A DNA stretch of 64,000 nt from contig NZ_JAIRAU010000028.1 of assembly GCF_020073745.1 (NCBI RefSeq), forward strand, positions 434,001 through 498,000, given 5' to 3'. The stretch comes from Nannocystis pusilla. GTDB taxonomy: Bacteria > Myxococcota_A > Polyangia > Nannocystales > Nannocystaceae. Below the pieces are notes generated by a model, which saw nothing but the letters and a program-made list of their open reading frames with translations, had not been told where the DNA came from and did no database searches. The position numbers were made by a program, and so were the translations under genes. Positions 45,404-54,938 of the stretch are shown here, in pieces (the first letter of the stretch is position 1; each line of letters starts with the position of its first letter).

Positions 45404-47749
45404 TCACAGCGGCTCGCAGAAGCGGGCCAGGATGGTCTTCACGCCGACGACGGGGAAGTTGATGGCGAGCTTGAGGTTGTTGCCGCTGCCGTCCCAGCCG
45501 ACCAGCGTGCCCTCGCCGTACTGGCGGTGCCGCACCTGCATGCCCTTGTACAGCGACGGCGCGTCGTCGCTGGCGATCGGCGCGCGGGTGCGGGCCGCAG
45601 GCCGCGCCGCCACGCCCTCGTCGTAGACGATGTCGCTGTTCCACGACCTCTCACGCGCGGGCGCGGGCGCGGCCGCCCGCGGGGGCGGGCTCGACAGCAT
45701 CGCCTGCAGCTGGGCGGGCACCCCCGGCGCATCGCGGCGGATGACCCCCGGCACCCGCCCGCGCACCGCGTCCGGCGGCAGGTCGCGCACGAATCGCGAC
45801 GGCGCGCCGATGAACTCCTGGTTGTAGAGCCGGCGCCGCCGCGCGTACGTCACCACCAGCTGCCGCTTGGCCCGCGTCACGGCGACGTAGGCGAGGCGCC
45901 GCTCCTCCTCGAGCTGGGCCCGCTCCTCCGGCCGCAGCCGGCGCCCCTCCTCGCGCGCCGCCTCCTCGCCGGCGATGGAGCGCGAGTGCGGGAACACCTT
46001 CTCTTCCATGCCGGTGAGGATGACCTTCTCGAACTCGAGCCCCTTGGCGCTGTGGATCGTCATCAGCCGGACCGCTCGCACCTCGCCGCGGCCGCCCCCG
46101 TCGGCGTCGCTGACGAGGCTGACCTGCTCGAGGTAGTCGGCCAGCGTCTGGTCGGGGTTGTCCTGCGCGAACTCGGTGAGCGCGCCGACGAACTCGTCGA
46201 GGTTCTCGACCCGCGCCTCCGACTCCTCGCTGCCCTCCTGGACCAGAGCGTCGCGGTAACCTGTCCTTTCGAGCACCTCGGCCGCGAGCTGGCCGAGCGG
46301 CGTGCCGGCGTGCAGCCGCGCCGTCAGCTCGTCGATCATGGCGACGAACAGCGCCAGGCGCTTGGCCGCCGCGCCGCCGACCCCGGCCTCCTCGGGGTTG
46401 CGCGCCACTTCCAGCAGCGGGACGTTGCGGTTGGCCGCGAGCGCCGTCAGGCGCCCGACGGTGGTGTCGCCGATCCCGCGGGCCGGCTCGTTGACGATGC
46501 GGGTGAAGTCGAGGTCGCTGGCCGGGTTCTGCAGCAGGCGCAGGTAGGCCAGCGCGTCCTTGATCTCCTTGCGCTCGAAGAACCCGAGCCCGCCGAAGAT
46601 CGCGTAGCGCATGCCGTGGTCGGTCAGCTGCTGCTCGATCACCCGCGACTGCGCGTGCGTGCGGTAGAAGACCGCGATCTCCTCCGGCGGGATGTCCTCG
46701 TTGAGCGCGTCGAGGATCTCGTTGACGACGAAGCGGGCCTCCTCGCGCTCGTCCTCGCAGGCGCGCAGGACCACCAGCGCGCCGTCGCCGAGCTCGCTCC
46801 ACAGCGTCTTGCCGAGCCGGCCCTCGTTGCGGCGGATGATCGCGTCGGCGCAGCGGAGGATGTGCCCGGTGCTGCGGTAGTTCTGCTCGAGGCGGATCAG
46901 CTCGCAGCCGGGCTGGCGGTCGGGGAAGCCGAGGATCTGCGACACGTCGGCGCCGCGCCAGCCGTAGATCGCCTGGTCGTCGTCGCCGACCACGCACAGC
47001 TGGGCCCGCTGCGACAGCAGCTCGACCAGCCGCGCCTGCACCGGGTTGGTGTCCTGGTACTCGTCGACCACCACGTGGAGGAAGCGGCGCTTGAGCCCGA
47101 CCACCGGGTCGACGTCGACCAGCTGCGCGCCGGGCCGCGGCTGCTCCGTACCCGCCTTTTCGAGCAGCTTGACCGCGAGCACCAGCAGGTCGCCGAAGTC
47201 GGACGCGTCGGCGGCGCGCAGCAGCTCCTGGTAGCGGCGCCCGAGCAGCGCCACCAGCCGCGTCATGAAGCCCTCGAGCCCGAGCTGGTCGACCTGGTCG
47301 ATGGTGAGCCCGCGGTTCTTGAGCTGGTCGAGGTGCCCGAGGATCGCCCGCGGCTTGATCTGCTCGTCGTCGCGGTTCATCTCCTTGAACACGCGCTTCA
47401 TCAGGCGGGTCTGGTCGTCGGTGTCGTAGATGGCGAAGTTGCGCGACAGCCCGACCGACTCGCCGTGACGGCGGAGGATCCGCGCCGAGATCGAGTGGAA
47501 CGTGCCGACCCACAGCTGCGACACGTCGACCTTGCCCTCGCACATCTTCTCGATGCGCGCGCGCATCTCGGCGGCGGCCTTGTTGGTGAAGGTGACGGCG
47601 AGGATCCGCCACGGCGGCACGCCCTCGTCCATGAGCGCGGCCACGCGGTGAGTGATCACCCGCGTCTTGCCGGTGCCCGCGCCGGCGAGCACGAGGAGCG
47701 GCGACCCGCGGTGATCGACCGCCGCCTGCTGGGCCGGGTTCAGCTGCAC
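45404..47749 (-). CDS. pcrA: UvrD/PcrA-family DNA helicase
   Basis: 781 residues from a GTG at 47749. Superfamily 1 motifs in order: Q motif LNPAQQAAV, motif I AGAGTGKT (22-29), Ia VTFTNKAAAEMR, II VDEYQDTN, III VGDDDQAIYGWRGA, IV RLEQNYRST, V LMTIHSAKGLEFE and VI AYVAVTRAKRQL. The C-terminal Tudor-like domain (MQVRHRQYGEGTLVGWDGSGNN) matches PcrA/UvrD and binds RNA polymerase in homologues. Roles: nucleotide excision repair, mismatch repair and dissolving RecA filaments. A single repeat module (46260-46277) is written into the codons of VLERTGYRD using AGG and ACA. The upstream neighbour is a tail-tube-like gene 11 bases away. Confidence 0.95.
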   Translation of the reverse strand: MQLNPAQQAAVDHRGSPLLVLAGAGTGKTRVITHRVAALMDEGVPPWRILAVTFTNKAAAEMRARIEKMCEGKVDVSQLWVGTFHSISARILRRHGESVGLSRNFAIYDTDDQTRLMKRVFKEMNRDDEQIKPRAILGHLDQLKNRGLTIDQVDQLGLEGFMTRLVALLGRRYQELLRAADASDFGDLLVLAVKLLEKAGTEQPRPGAQLVDVDPVVGLKRRFLHVVVDEYQDTNPVQARLVELLSQRAQLCVVGDDDQAIYGWRGADVSQILGFPDRQPGCELIRLEQNYRSTGHILRCADAIIRRNEGRLGKTLWSELGDGALVVLRACEDEREEARFVVNEILDALNEDIPPEEIAVFYRTHAQSRVIEQQLTDHGMRYAIFGGLGFFERKEIKDALAYLRLLQNPASDLDFTRIVNEPARGIGDTTVGRLTALAANRNVPLLEVARNPEEAGVGGAAAKRLALFVAMIDELTARLHAGTPLGQLAAEVLERTGYRDALVQEGSEESEARVENLDEFVGALTEFAQDNPDQTLADYLEQVSLVSDADGGGRGEVRAVRLMTIHSAKGLEFEKVILTGMEEKVFPHSRSIAGEEAAREEGRRLRPEERAQLEEERRLAYVAVTRAKRQLVVTYARRRRLYNQEFIGAPSRFVRDLPPDAVRGRVPGVIRRDAPGVPAQLQAMLSSPPPRAAAPAPARERSWNSDIVYDEGVAARPAARTRAPIASDDAPSLYKGMQVRHRQYGEGTLVGWDGSGNNLKLAINFPVVGVKTILARFCEPL
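46260..46277. repeat. Single 14-bp module in pcrA
   Basis: CCTG 46260 and CACC 46274; codes LERTGY, conserved in the family, with codons GAA AGG ACA that are rare in the gene. Confidence 0.5.
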
Positions 47750-47760
47750 GATGCCGTGGC

Positions 47761-48636
47761 CTATACCACGGCTTCGCGGACCGGCGCGAACGCGAACTCG
47801 ACGCCCCGCGCGTCGAGCTCGACCCGCAGCTCGCGCCGCCGGCTGTCGCCGACGTCGCCGGGCTCCTCGACGATCCGCGCCGGGCGCACCTGCTGCAAGA
47901 CCACGGTGAAGCCGACCGCGGGCGCGCCGAGCGTCAAGGTCGCGGCGCGCCCGTTGCTGCGCCCCGCCTCGACCGCCTCGAGCCAGCGCGTGAACCCGAG
48001 CGCCTTGTTCTCGGCCAGCACCAGCGCCAGGCGCCCGACCGCGGTCGGCCCGACCCGATGGACCACGCGCAGGCCCGCCTCGCCCGACGGCCGCTCGATG
48101 CGCTGGCGGATCAGCAGGCCCTCGATCCGCCGCACCTGGCTGCACGCCTCCTCGAGGCCGTCGATGTGCAGCTCGGGGTCGGTGGCCGGCAGCGGCCGGC
48201 GGGCCTCGATCACCTCGCCGCCGAGGTGCCCGCCCGAGTAGCTGCGGCGCGAGGTGTGCGGGCTGAACTTGAGGCCCAGCTTCAAGCTGTCCCGAAAGCC
48301 ATATTCGTAGGAGGCCAGGGCCAGCTCGGTGATCACGCCGCCGGCGAAGCTGAGGCGGCTCATCTCGGCGTTGCCGTCGTCGGCCAGGATCACCTCGCCG
48401 CGCACCGGCGAGGGCTCGCCCGACATCGACGCCGCGACCCACGCGTAGAAGTCGTGCGGCATGCCCGGCCAGCAGCGCAGCGTCAGCTCCTCGTAGCGGT
48501 CGGGCTTGCGGTCGCCGCCGAGCTCACCGACGGCCAGCGCGCCGGAGACGTCGGTGAGCCACCCGCAGGGCTTGCCGTCCAGCTCGAGCGCGTACTTGTT
48601 GGACGTCGGCCCCCGCTTGCTCGGCGCCGTCTTCAC
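47761..48636 (-). CDS. Tail-tube (gp19)-like protein, two domains
   Basis: 291 residues, no signal. Two halves both resemble the T4 gp19/contractile tail-tube fold. Half 1 has KYALELDGKPCGWLTDVSG, FYAWVAASMSGEPSPVRGEV and ITELALASYEYGF; half 2 has FTRWLEAVEAGRSNGRAATL, VGFTVVLQQVRPARIVEEPG and RELRVELDARGVEFAF: W..A...G...R...I/L.L, then a V.W/F.. strand and a final E-L strand, as in gp19. Extracellular contractile injection systems and phages have single-domain versions. Here it is alone, with no sheath, baseplate or ATPase gene nearby, and sits 11 bases before pcrA in the same direction. Function unknown; may have been domesticated. Confidence 0.55.
   Translation of the reverse strand: MKTAPSKRGPTSNKYALELDGKPCGWLTDVSGALAVGELGGDRKPDRYEELTLRCWPGMPHDFYAWVAASMSGEPSPVRGEVILADDGNAEMSRLSFAGGVITELALASYEYGFRDSLKLGLKFSPHTSRRSYSGGHLGGEVIEARRPLPATDPELHIDGLEEACSQVRRIEGLLIRQRIERPSGEAGLRVVHRVGPTAVGRLALVLAENKALGFTRWLEAVEAGRSNGRAATLTLGAPAVGFTVVLQQVRPARIVEEPGDVGDSRRRELRVELDARGVEFAFAPVREAVV
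48286..48303. repeat. Single 14-bp module in the tail-tube-like gene
   Basis: GCTG 48286 and CATA 48300; codes YGFRDSL, end of the first half. Confidence 0.45.
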
Positions 48637-48746
48637 CGATCACCGTCCCCCGGGGGCGACCTTAGCACGGGGACGCCGCGGGCCGTCGAGCCCCGAAGTC
48701 GCCTTCGGGATCGCGGGCCGGGCGCAACTTCGGGCCGGGGACCGCC

Positions 48747-50240
<1,494 letters not shown>

Positions 50241-50607
50241 AGCCTGAACTCGACCTTTAGCACGACCCCGCCGGTCTAGCGAACCGGCCGCTGCGAGCGC
50301 CGTACCGTGAGCCCACGACCGGTCGGCACGCCCACGCCGCACCCCGTAAGCGGCGCCGCCCGTCGCCGCGCCATGAGCGACCGCGGCTTCGCCGGGCCGC
50401 CGAGCGGCCGTCCGCACGCGACCCGCTTGCTGCCTCCTCCGCCGCGCGCAGCAGCGACATCGGCGACCCGCTCCGCGACGGCGAACGACCGCGCGACGCT
50501 CGAGCGGCCGCACACTCGCGTGCCGCTCGCGTTGCCTCCAGCGACGCAGCAGCCGCGAGCGCCGGCCTCGAGCCGCTGCGCTGCGCGCTGCCTGCAATCG
50601 CTGGCTC
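50241..50607. other. Intergenic region without a supported gene
   Basis: I see only Arg/Ala/Pro-rich frames and no repeat array or hairpin that stands out. Both flanking genes are on the minus strand. Confidence 0.5.
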
Positions 50608-51594
50608 TCACGCCGCGGCGCTGCCGTAGCTCCGCATGCTCAGGCGGGCGCGGTAGCGCATCGTCTCCTGCATCCACACGAAGTTGCCGCGGACGAAAGA
50701 CCCCAGGTCGGCGACGTAGCCCAGGACGGCGGACCCGGCCAGGCCCTCGTAGTCGCGCAAGCTGCCGGCCAGCGCGTCGAACGCGTCCTCCTCGGCGCCC
50801 TGCATCGCCACCGCCCGCGCCAGCGCCTCGTCGAGCGCGAGCCCCTGGTCGGCCTGCAGCACCAGCACGAGGTTGTGCGGGTTCTGCTCGACCATCTCCT
50901 TCTCGAGCGAGCCGATGTCGTTGGCCCAGCAGATCGCGTTGTTCGCCAGCAGCTCGAGCTGTTGTATCACCACGTGTTGCCGGACCTCCTCGAGCGACTC
51001 GTGACGGATGAGCTCGATGAGCGCGAACACCACCCCGGCCGCGCCGGTGAACGGGCGCATCTTCAGGTAGATCGGCAGCGCGGGCCGGATCTGGTGCAGC
51101 AAGTTCCGCAGCTCCCACACGTTGCTCTGGAAGTAGCGCTCGACCTCGACGACGAGCCGCGCCATGAAGCCCTGCGCGGCCCACGCGGCGGTGCGTGCGC
51201 CCAGCTCCGCGAGCATGTGCACGAGCGGCTCGTCGACCTCGAGCGGCTGGCTGCCGCGCAGCACCGCGAGCATCCGCGCCTGCGCGTCGTGCAGACGCCG
51301 CAGCGGCTCGGGGGCGGCCACGACGTCGTCACAGAAGGCGTCGTCGTAGAAGAACAACCACGTGATCCAGTCGCACACCAGGCGCAGCTCGGCGAGCGGG
51401 GCCCGCGGCAGGCCGCGCGCCGCCAGCCGGGCGAACTTCGCCGCCTGCAGCTTGCGCAGCCGCCCGGGGCTCAGCGCGACCGAGGGGAAGAAGCGCAGCA
51501 CCCACGCGATCCCCTCGCGCTCGACGAGCTCGGCGTAGCGGTTGATCGGTGCGGCGTGCGGCTCGAAGATCGAGGGCTGAAGCAGCGAGGACAT
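50608..51594 (-). CDS. Class I terpene synthase
   Basis: 328 residues from the ATG at 51594, which gives the short N-terminal segment usual for bacterial terpene cyclases; the frame is open to a GTG at 51666 and an ATG at 51639 is a third option. The metal-binding aspartate motif is FFYDDAFCDD (D84, D85, D89) and the NSE triad reads NDIGSLEKE (about 215-225), both intact. PHNLV after the triad and RYRARLSM near the C-terminus fit the pyrophosphate-sensor and RY pair. It would cyclise geranyl or farnesyl diphosphate; the product cannot be read from sequence. Divergent from an exporter gene, which suggests that the terpenoid is secreted (inference). Confidence 0.93.
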   Translation of the reverse strand: MSSLLQPSIFEPHAAPINRYAELVEREGIAWVLRFFPSVALSPGRLRKLQAAKFARLAARGLPRAPLAELRLVCDWITWLFFYDDAFCDDVVAAPEPLRRLHDAQARMLAVLRGSQPLEVDEPLVHMLAELGARTAAWAAQGFMARLVVEVERYFQSNVWELRNLLHQIRPALPIYLKMRPFTGAAGVVFALIELIRHESLEEVRQHVVIQQLELLANNAICWANDIGSLEKEMVEQNPHNLVLVLQADQGLALDEALARAVAMQGAEEDAFDALAGSLRDYEGLAGSAVLGYVADLGSFVRGNFVWMQETMRYRARLSMRSYGSAAA

Positions 51595-51689
51595 CTTGGT
51601 TCCGAAGAGCGGTCCCTGCGGTGATCCATCGAAACCCATTCCAAGCGTATCCCGTGATGATGCCACTTCATGGCACGACTCGCAGCCGC

Positions 51690-51719
51690 TTCAACCTCAC
51701 CATTCGATGGTGATATACT
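51690..51719 (+). promoter_or_regulatory. Candidate promoter of the MMPL exporter, leaderless
   Basis: TTCAAC (51690-51695), an 18-base spacer and TATACT (51714-51719). Transcription would begin about 51726-51728, so the GTG at 51729 would be at or near the 5' end: a leaderless mRNA. Confidence 0.45.
51697..51713. promoter_or_regulatory. Operator-like palindrome between divergent genes
   Basis: TCACCAT-TCG-ATGGTGA is a perfect 17-bp inverted repeat. It lies between the terpene synthase (-) and the exporter (+), and overlaps the spacer of the plus-strand promoter described separately. A dimeric regulator bound here could control both directions. Confidence 0.65.
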
Positions 51720-51728
51720 TCTGGACAG

Positions 51729-53906
51729 GTGTCCGACCGCTCGACCCTCACGGCCCTCGCGTGGCTCGCCGTTTGCGCCGCGCTCGGCCTCGTGGCGGCG
51801 GCTCGGGGCACCGAGGCGCAGGTGTGGGGCCTGATCCCCGCAGCGCACCGACCTGTGATCGAGATCGACTTGCGGGTGCGCCTCGACGACGGCGCGCCCG
51901 ACGAGGCGCTCGAGGCCGCCGTCCTCGCCCTGGAGCCGCTGTCGGGGCGCTGCCCGCTCGCGCCGCCGCCGGCCGAGGCCCGCCGCTGGCTCGACGCGCA
52001 CGCGCTGTCGCTGTTGCCCCGCGAACACCACTCCGCGCTCGCCGACCGGCTCGCGCCCGAGGCCCTGCGTACGGCGATCGCCGGGGCGAGGGCCCGACTC
52101 GCCAGCCCGTTCGCGGGGCTCGTCGGCGACGATCTGCGGCGCGACCCGCTGCGCCTCGCCGAGCTCGGCCCCGGCCGCGCCGGACGCCTCGGCTTCCTCG
52201 CCCCCGCCGGCCCCGACGTCGCGGTCCGCGGCGACCTCGTCGCGCTCGACGGGCGCAGCGCTCTGCTGTGCTTTCAAACCGATAATTCCGGGCATGAACT
52301 TCGCGACAGCGCCGCGGCGCTCGTCGGCGCGCACCCGGTCTCGCTGTCGGTGGTCGGCGCACCAGCCCGCGACGACGCGGCCGTCGCGGCCCTCGCCGCC
52401 GCGCCGCGCGTGCTCACCACGCTGGCCGCCGCGCTCGTCCTGGTCCTCGCCCTCGCGTTCCGCAGCGTGCGCCCGGTGGTCGCCCTGCTGCTGGCGATCC
52501 TCGGCCCCGCCGCCCTGCTGGCGGCCCTCGTCGCGCCGCTCGGCCTGCTCGACCTGCCGCTGCTCGCGCTCGCCGTCGGCATCTCGGCTGCTCCGGCGCG
52601 CCCTGACTGGACCGTCACGGCGCTCTCTGCCCTCGCCCTGACCCCGCTCCTTCTCACGCCGTACCCTGCGTGGCAGACCTGGGGCCTGGCCTGGGCCGCC
52701 GCGCTCGCCGCCGCGGGGGTCGCCCGGCGCGTCGTCCAGCCGGTGCTCACGACCTGGCTCGGCAAGCCGGCGGCCGAGCGCACGCCGTTCGGCCGCCCCG
52801 ACCCGCCGCCGCTGCGCCTGCGCGTCGCCCTCCCGGCCGCGGCCGCGTGCGCCGTCATCCTGTCTCTCGGAGCATGGTCTTCACGACATGTCCGTTTCGA
52901 CAGCCCGAGCCCGCTCCCGCTCGCCGACCCCGAGCTGGCCGCGGCCGAGGCGGCGGTGCGGGCCGAGTTCTTCCGCCCCGAGGACGTCGCGCTGATCCAC
53001 AGCCCCGGGGCGACGCCCGAGGAGGCGCTGGCGCGGGCGTCGGAGGACCTGCCGGCCCTCCTCGCGGCGATGCCGGCGCAGATCGAGCGGGTCGACGCCC
53101 CGGGCGCGTTCGTGGTCGCGGAGCCCGAGCTCAAGGCCCGCCTCGACGGCCTGCAGGCGCTCGACATCCGCGGCCGGCTCGAGCTGCTGCGCGGCACGAT
53201 CGCCGAGTTCGGCATGCGCCCCGACGCCTTCGGCGAGTTCATCCGCGCCGCCGGCGACGACCTGCGCGACCCGCCGAGCCCCGAGTCCGCGCTGGCCGGC
53301 CCGCTCGGCCCCTGGCTCGAGGGCAAGTTCGGGCCCGAGGGCGTCGTCACCCGCGCCTACCTGTCGAGCGAGCCCGCCGCGCTGCCGGCCGCGCTCGACC
53401 TGCGCGGCCCCGGGGTGTTCGCCCGCGCCGAGCATGACCGCTTCTCCAGCCGCGCCGGCGCGGTCGCGGCCGCGGGCGCGTGGCTGTCGGCGCTGGTGGT
53501 GTGGCTGGCGACGCGCCGCCTGTCGCTGGCCCTGGCCCTCGCGCTCGCGGCGATCGTCGCCCAGTGCGGCCTGCTCGCGCTGCTCCACCTGCTGCACCGC
53601 TCGTTCGGCCCGCTCACGCTGCCCGTGTTCCTGCTGGCCGGCTCGGCCGCCGCGGTCGCCGGCCTGCGCGCCGTCCGGGCCCTCGCCGACGGCCGGGCGT
53701 GGATCGACCCCGGCCGCCTCGCCAACGCCCTCGGCCCGCTCGCCGCCGCCCTCGCCCTGCTCGCCGCCCCCGAGCCGGTGTGGCGCTCCCTCGGGATCGC
53801 CGCCGGCCTCGCCGTCCTCGCCGCCCACGGCGTCGGCGGCCTCCTCGGACCCCTCCTCTACGCCCTCACCAGCCGCGCCGGCCAGCGCTTCGAGCGGCGC
53901 CCCTGA
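51729..53906 (+). CDS. MMPL/RND-family exporter
   Basis: 725 residues from the GTG at 51729. The layout is that of MMPL-type RND transporters: a single helix, a periplasmic porter-like domain (about 30-215), a block of five helices (LTTLAAALVLVLALAFRSVR, VVALLLAILGPAALLAAL and others), a second periplasmic domain (about 395-575), and five or six terminal helices (LSLALALALAAIVAQCGLLA, and others). The block GLLDLPLLALAVGISAAP and the periplasmic motifs match the family pattern. Such proteins in aryl-polyene and terpenoid loci export lipids or hydrophobic products and are paired with LolA-like carriers, as here. A repeat array encodes GAWSSRHVRFDSPSP at the start of the second periplasmic domain. 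Confidence 0.88.
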   Translation: MSDRSTLTALAWLAVCAALGLVAAARGTEAQVWGLIPAAHRPVIEIDLRVRLDDGAPDEALEAAVLALEPLSGRCPLAPPPAEARRWLDAHALSLLPREHHSALADRLAPEALRTAIAGARARLASPFAGLVGDDLRRDPLRLAELGPGRAGRLGFLAPAGPDVAVRGDLVALDGRSALLCFQTDNSGHELRDSAAALVGAHPVSLSVVGAPARDDAAVAALAAAPRVLTTLAAALVLVLALAFRSVRPVVALLLAILGPAALLAALVAPLGLLDLPLLALAVGISAAPARPDWTVTALSALALTPLLLTPYPAWQTWGLAWAAALAAAGVARRVVQPVLTTWLGKPAAERTPFGRPDPPPLRLRVALPAAAACAVILSLGAWSSRHVRFDSPSPLPLADPELAAAEAAVRAEFFRPEDVALIHSPGATPEEALARASEDLPALLAAMPAQIERVDAPGAFVVAEPELKARLDGLQALDIRGRLELLRGTIAEFGMRPDAFGEFIRAAGDDLRDPPSPESALAGPLGPWLEGKFGPEGVVTRAYLSSEPAALPAALDLRGPGVFARAEHDRFSSRAGAVAAAGAWLSALVVWLATRRLSLALALALAAIVAQCGLLALLHLLHRSFGPLTLPVFLLAGSAAAVAGLRAVRALADGRAWIDPGRLANALGPLAAALALLAAPEPVWRSLGIAAGLAVLAAHGVGGLLGPLLYALTSRAGQRFERRP
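52859..52904. repeat. 14-bp module array inside the exporter gene (4 tetrads)
   Basis: CCTG 52859, CATG 52873, CATG 52887, CAGC 52901. It lies at the junction between a membrane helix and the second periplasmic domain. Confidence 0.7.
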
Positions 53907-53952
53907 GCTGTCCCATGCGACCTGTCTATCCCGCCATGTCCTTTCGAGCACG
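53907..53952. repeat. 14-bp module array after the exporter gene (4 tetrads)
   Basis: GCTG 53907, CCTG 53921, CATG 53935, CACG 53949; it starts directly after the exporter stop codon. Confidence 0.65.
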
Positions 53953-54236
53953 CGAGATGGGCCGCGGCGCAGGCGCCTGCGCGAGAACCTGGCTCTTGCG
54001 ACCTGCTCGTTCGTTCCTGTCCCTCGGATCTACTGCTCGACGCGCGCCACGCCCCGCCGGCCGCCTCGGCCGTCCTGCCCCGGCGCCGCCCCCTCCGACC
54101 CTCACGCCGCGCCGGCCGACTCGGGCGACCTGTCCCGCGGGCCACCGCGGCGCCGCCTCACGACCTGTCCCTTGCGACATCTGCGTCCCGCGCCCGCGCG
54201 ACCGGCCCTCCTCGCCCGCCTGACCCGCCCTGACCC
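53953..54236. other. Spacer between exporter and LolA-like genes
   Basis: No gene supported. It carries decayed repeat modules (CCTG 54129 / CACC 54143; CCTG 54164 / CATC 54178) and Arg/Pro-rich frames. A spacer of 330 bases is long for a two-gene unit, so the LolA-like gene may have its own promoter. Confidence 0.45.
54129..54181. repeat. Two 14-bp module pairs
   Basis: CCTG 54129 / CACC 54143 and CCTG 54164 / CATC 54178, the second close to a full dyad (TGTCCCTTGCGACA). Confidence 0.5.
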
Positions 54237-54908
54237 ATGCGCCCCCGCCGACAATTCCTGTGCCTCGCCGCCGGCGCCCTCGCCCTGGCCGGCCACGCCC
54301 GCGCCGCGGCACCGGCGGTCGATCGCCAGCTGACGCGCCGCCTCGAGCTGTGGGCCAGGGCGGCGGCAGGCACCCGGGTCCTGGTGGCCCGCTACGCGCT
54401 GACGCGCCAGTCGACGCTGCTGCAGGCGCCGCTCAAGACGGCGGGGACGCTGCTGGTGCGCGCGCCCGACACGCTGGTCCTGCGCGACGACGAGCGCGCC
54501 GGCGCGACCACCCGCCTGGCCCGCGGCCGCCTCGAGATCCGGCCCAACGACCCGGCCCTGCCGGCGCTGGCCGAGGCGCCGAGCCCGAGCGTCACCTGGC
54601 TGTTCGAACATGTCCTCGCGCTCTTCAGCGTCCCCGACGGCGCCGGCGAGCCGACCGCCGCGCTGTACGCCGACGCCCGCCTGAGCGTCCCGCGCGGGCC
54701 CGGCCACCTGCTGGCGATCACCCCGCGCCGCGACCACCCGGCCCGCCGGGAGATCCGCGACCTCGTCGTCCACCTCGACCCGCACACCGGCGACGTCGAC
54801 CAGCTCGAGTTGCTCGAGACCGGCGGCGACAAGGTCGTGCTCACCTTCAGCCAGCGCCGCCGCGACGCCCCCGAGGACGAGGTCGCCGCGCTGCTGCAGC
54901 CGACATGA
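54237..54908 (+). CDS. LolA-like outer-membrane lipoprotein carrier
   Basis: 223 residues from the ATG at 54237, with a signal peptide (FLCLAAGALALAGHARAA). The mature part follows the LolA/LolB-like fold: LVARYALTRQSTLLQAPLKTAGTLLVRAPDTLVL, cited here in pieces (YALTRQSTLL, GTLLVRAPDTLVLRDD), then HLLAITPRRDHPARREIRDLV and DVDQLELLETGGDKVVLTFS. In aryl-polyene and similar clusters a LolA-like carrier is paired with an MMPL exporter; the same order occurs here. Function would be to carry a hydrophobic product across the periplasm. A repeat module sits in the codons of the VTWLFEHVLALF segment. Confidence 0.82.
   Translation: MRPRRQFLCLAAGALALAGHARAAAPAVDRQLTRRLELWARAAAGTRVLVARYALTRQSTLLQAPLKTAGTLLVRAPDTLVLRDDERAGATTRLARGRLEIRPNDPALPALAEAPSPSVTWLFEHVLALFSVPDGAGEPTAALYADARLSVPRGPGHLLAITPRRDHPARREIRDLVVHLDPHTGDVDQLELLETGGDKVVLTFSQRRRDAPEDEVAALLQPT
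54595..54612. repeat. Single 14-bp module in the LolA-like gene
   Basis: CCTG 54595 and CATG 54609; codes TWLFEHV. Confidence 0.45.
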
Positions 54909-54938
54909 CCGTTCGGACAGCCTGTCTCTTCAGCCAGC
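54904..54938. repeat. 14-bp modules between convergent genes
   Basis: CATG 54904 / CAGC 54918 and CCTG 54921 / CAGC 54935. The first overlaps the LolA-like stop codon region and the second lies in the last codons of the DUF2330 gene. Confidence 0.5.
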
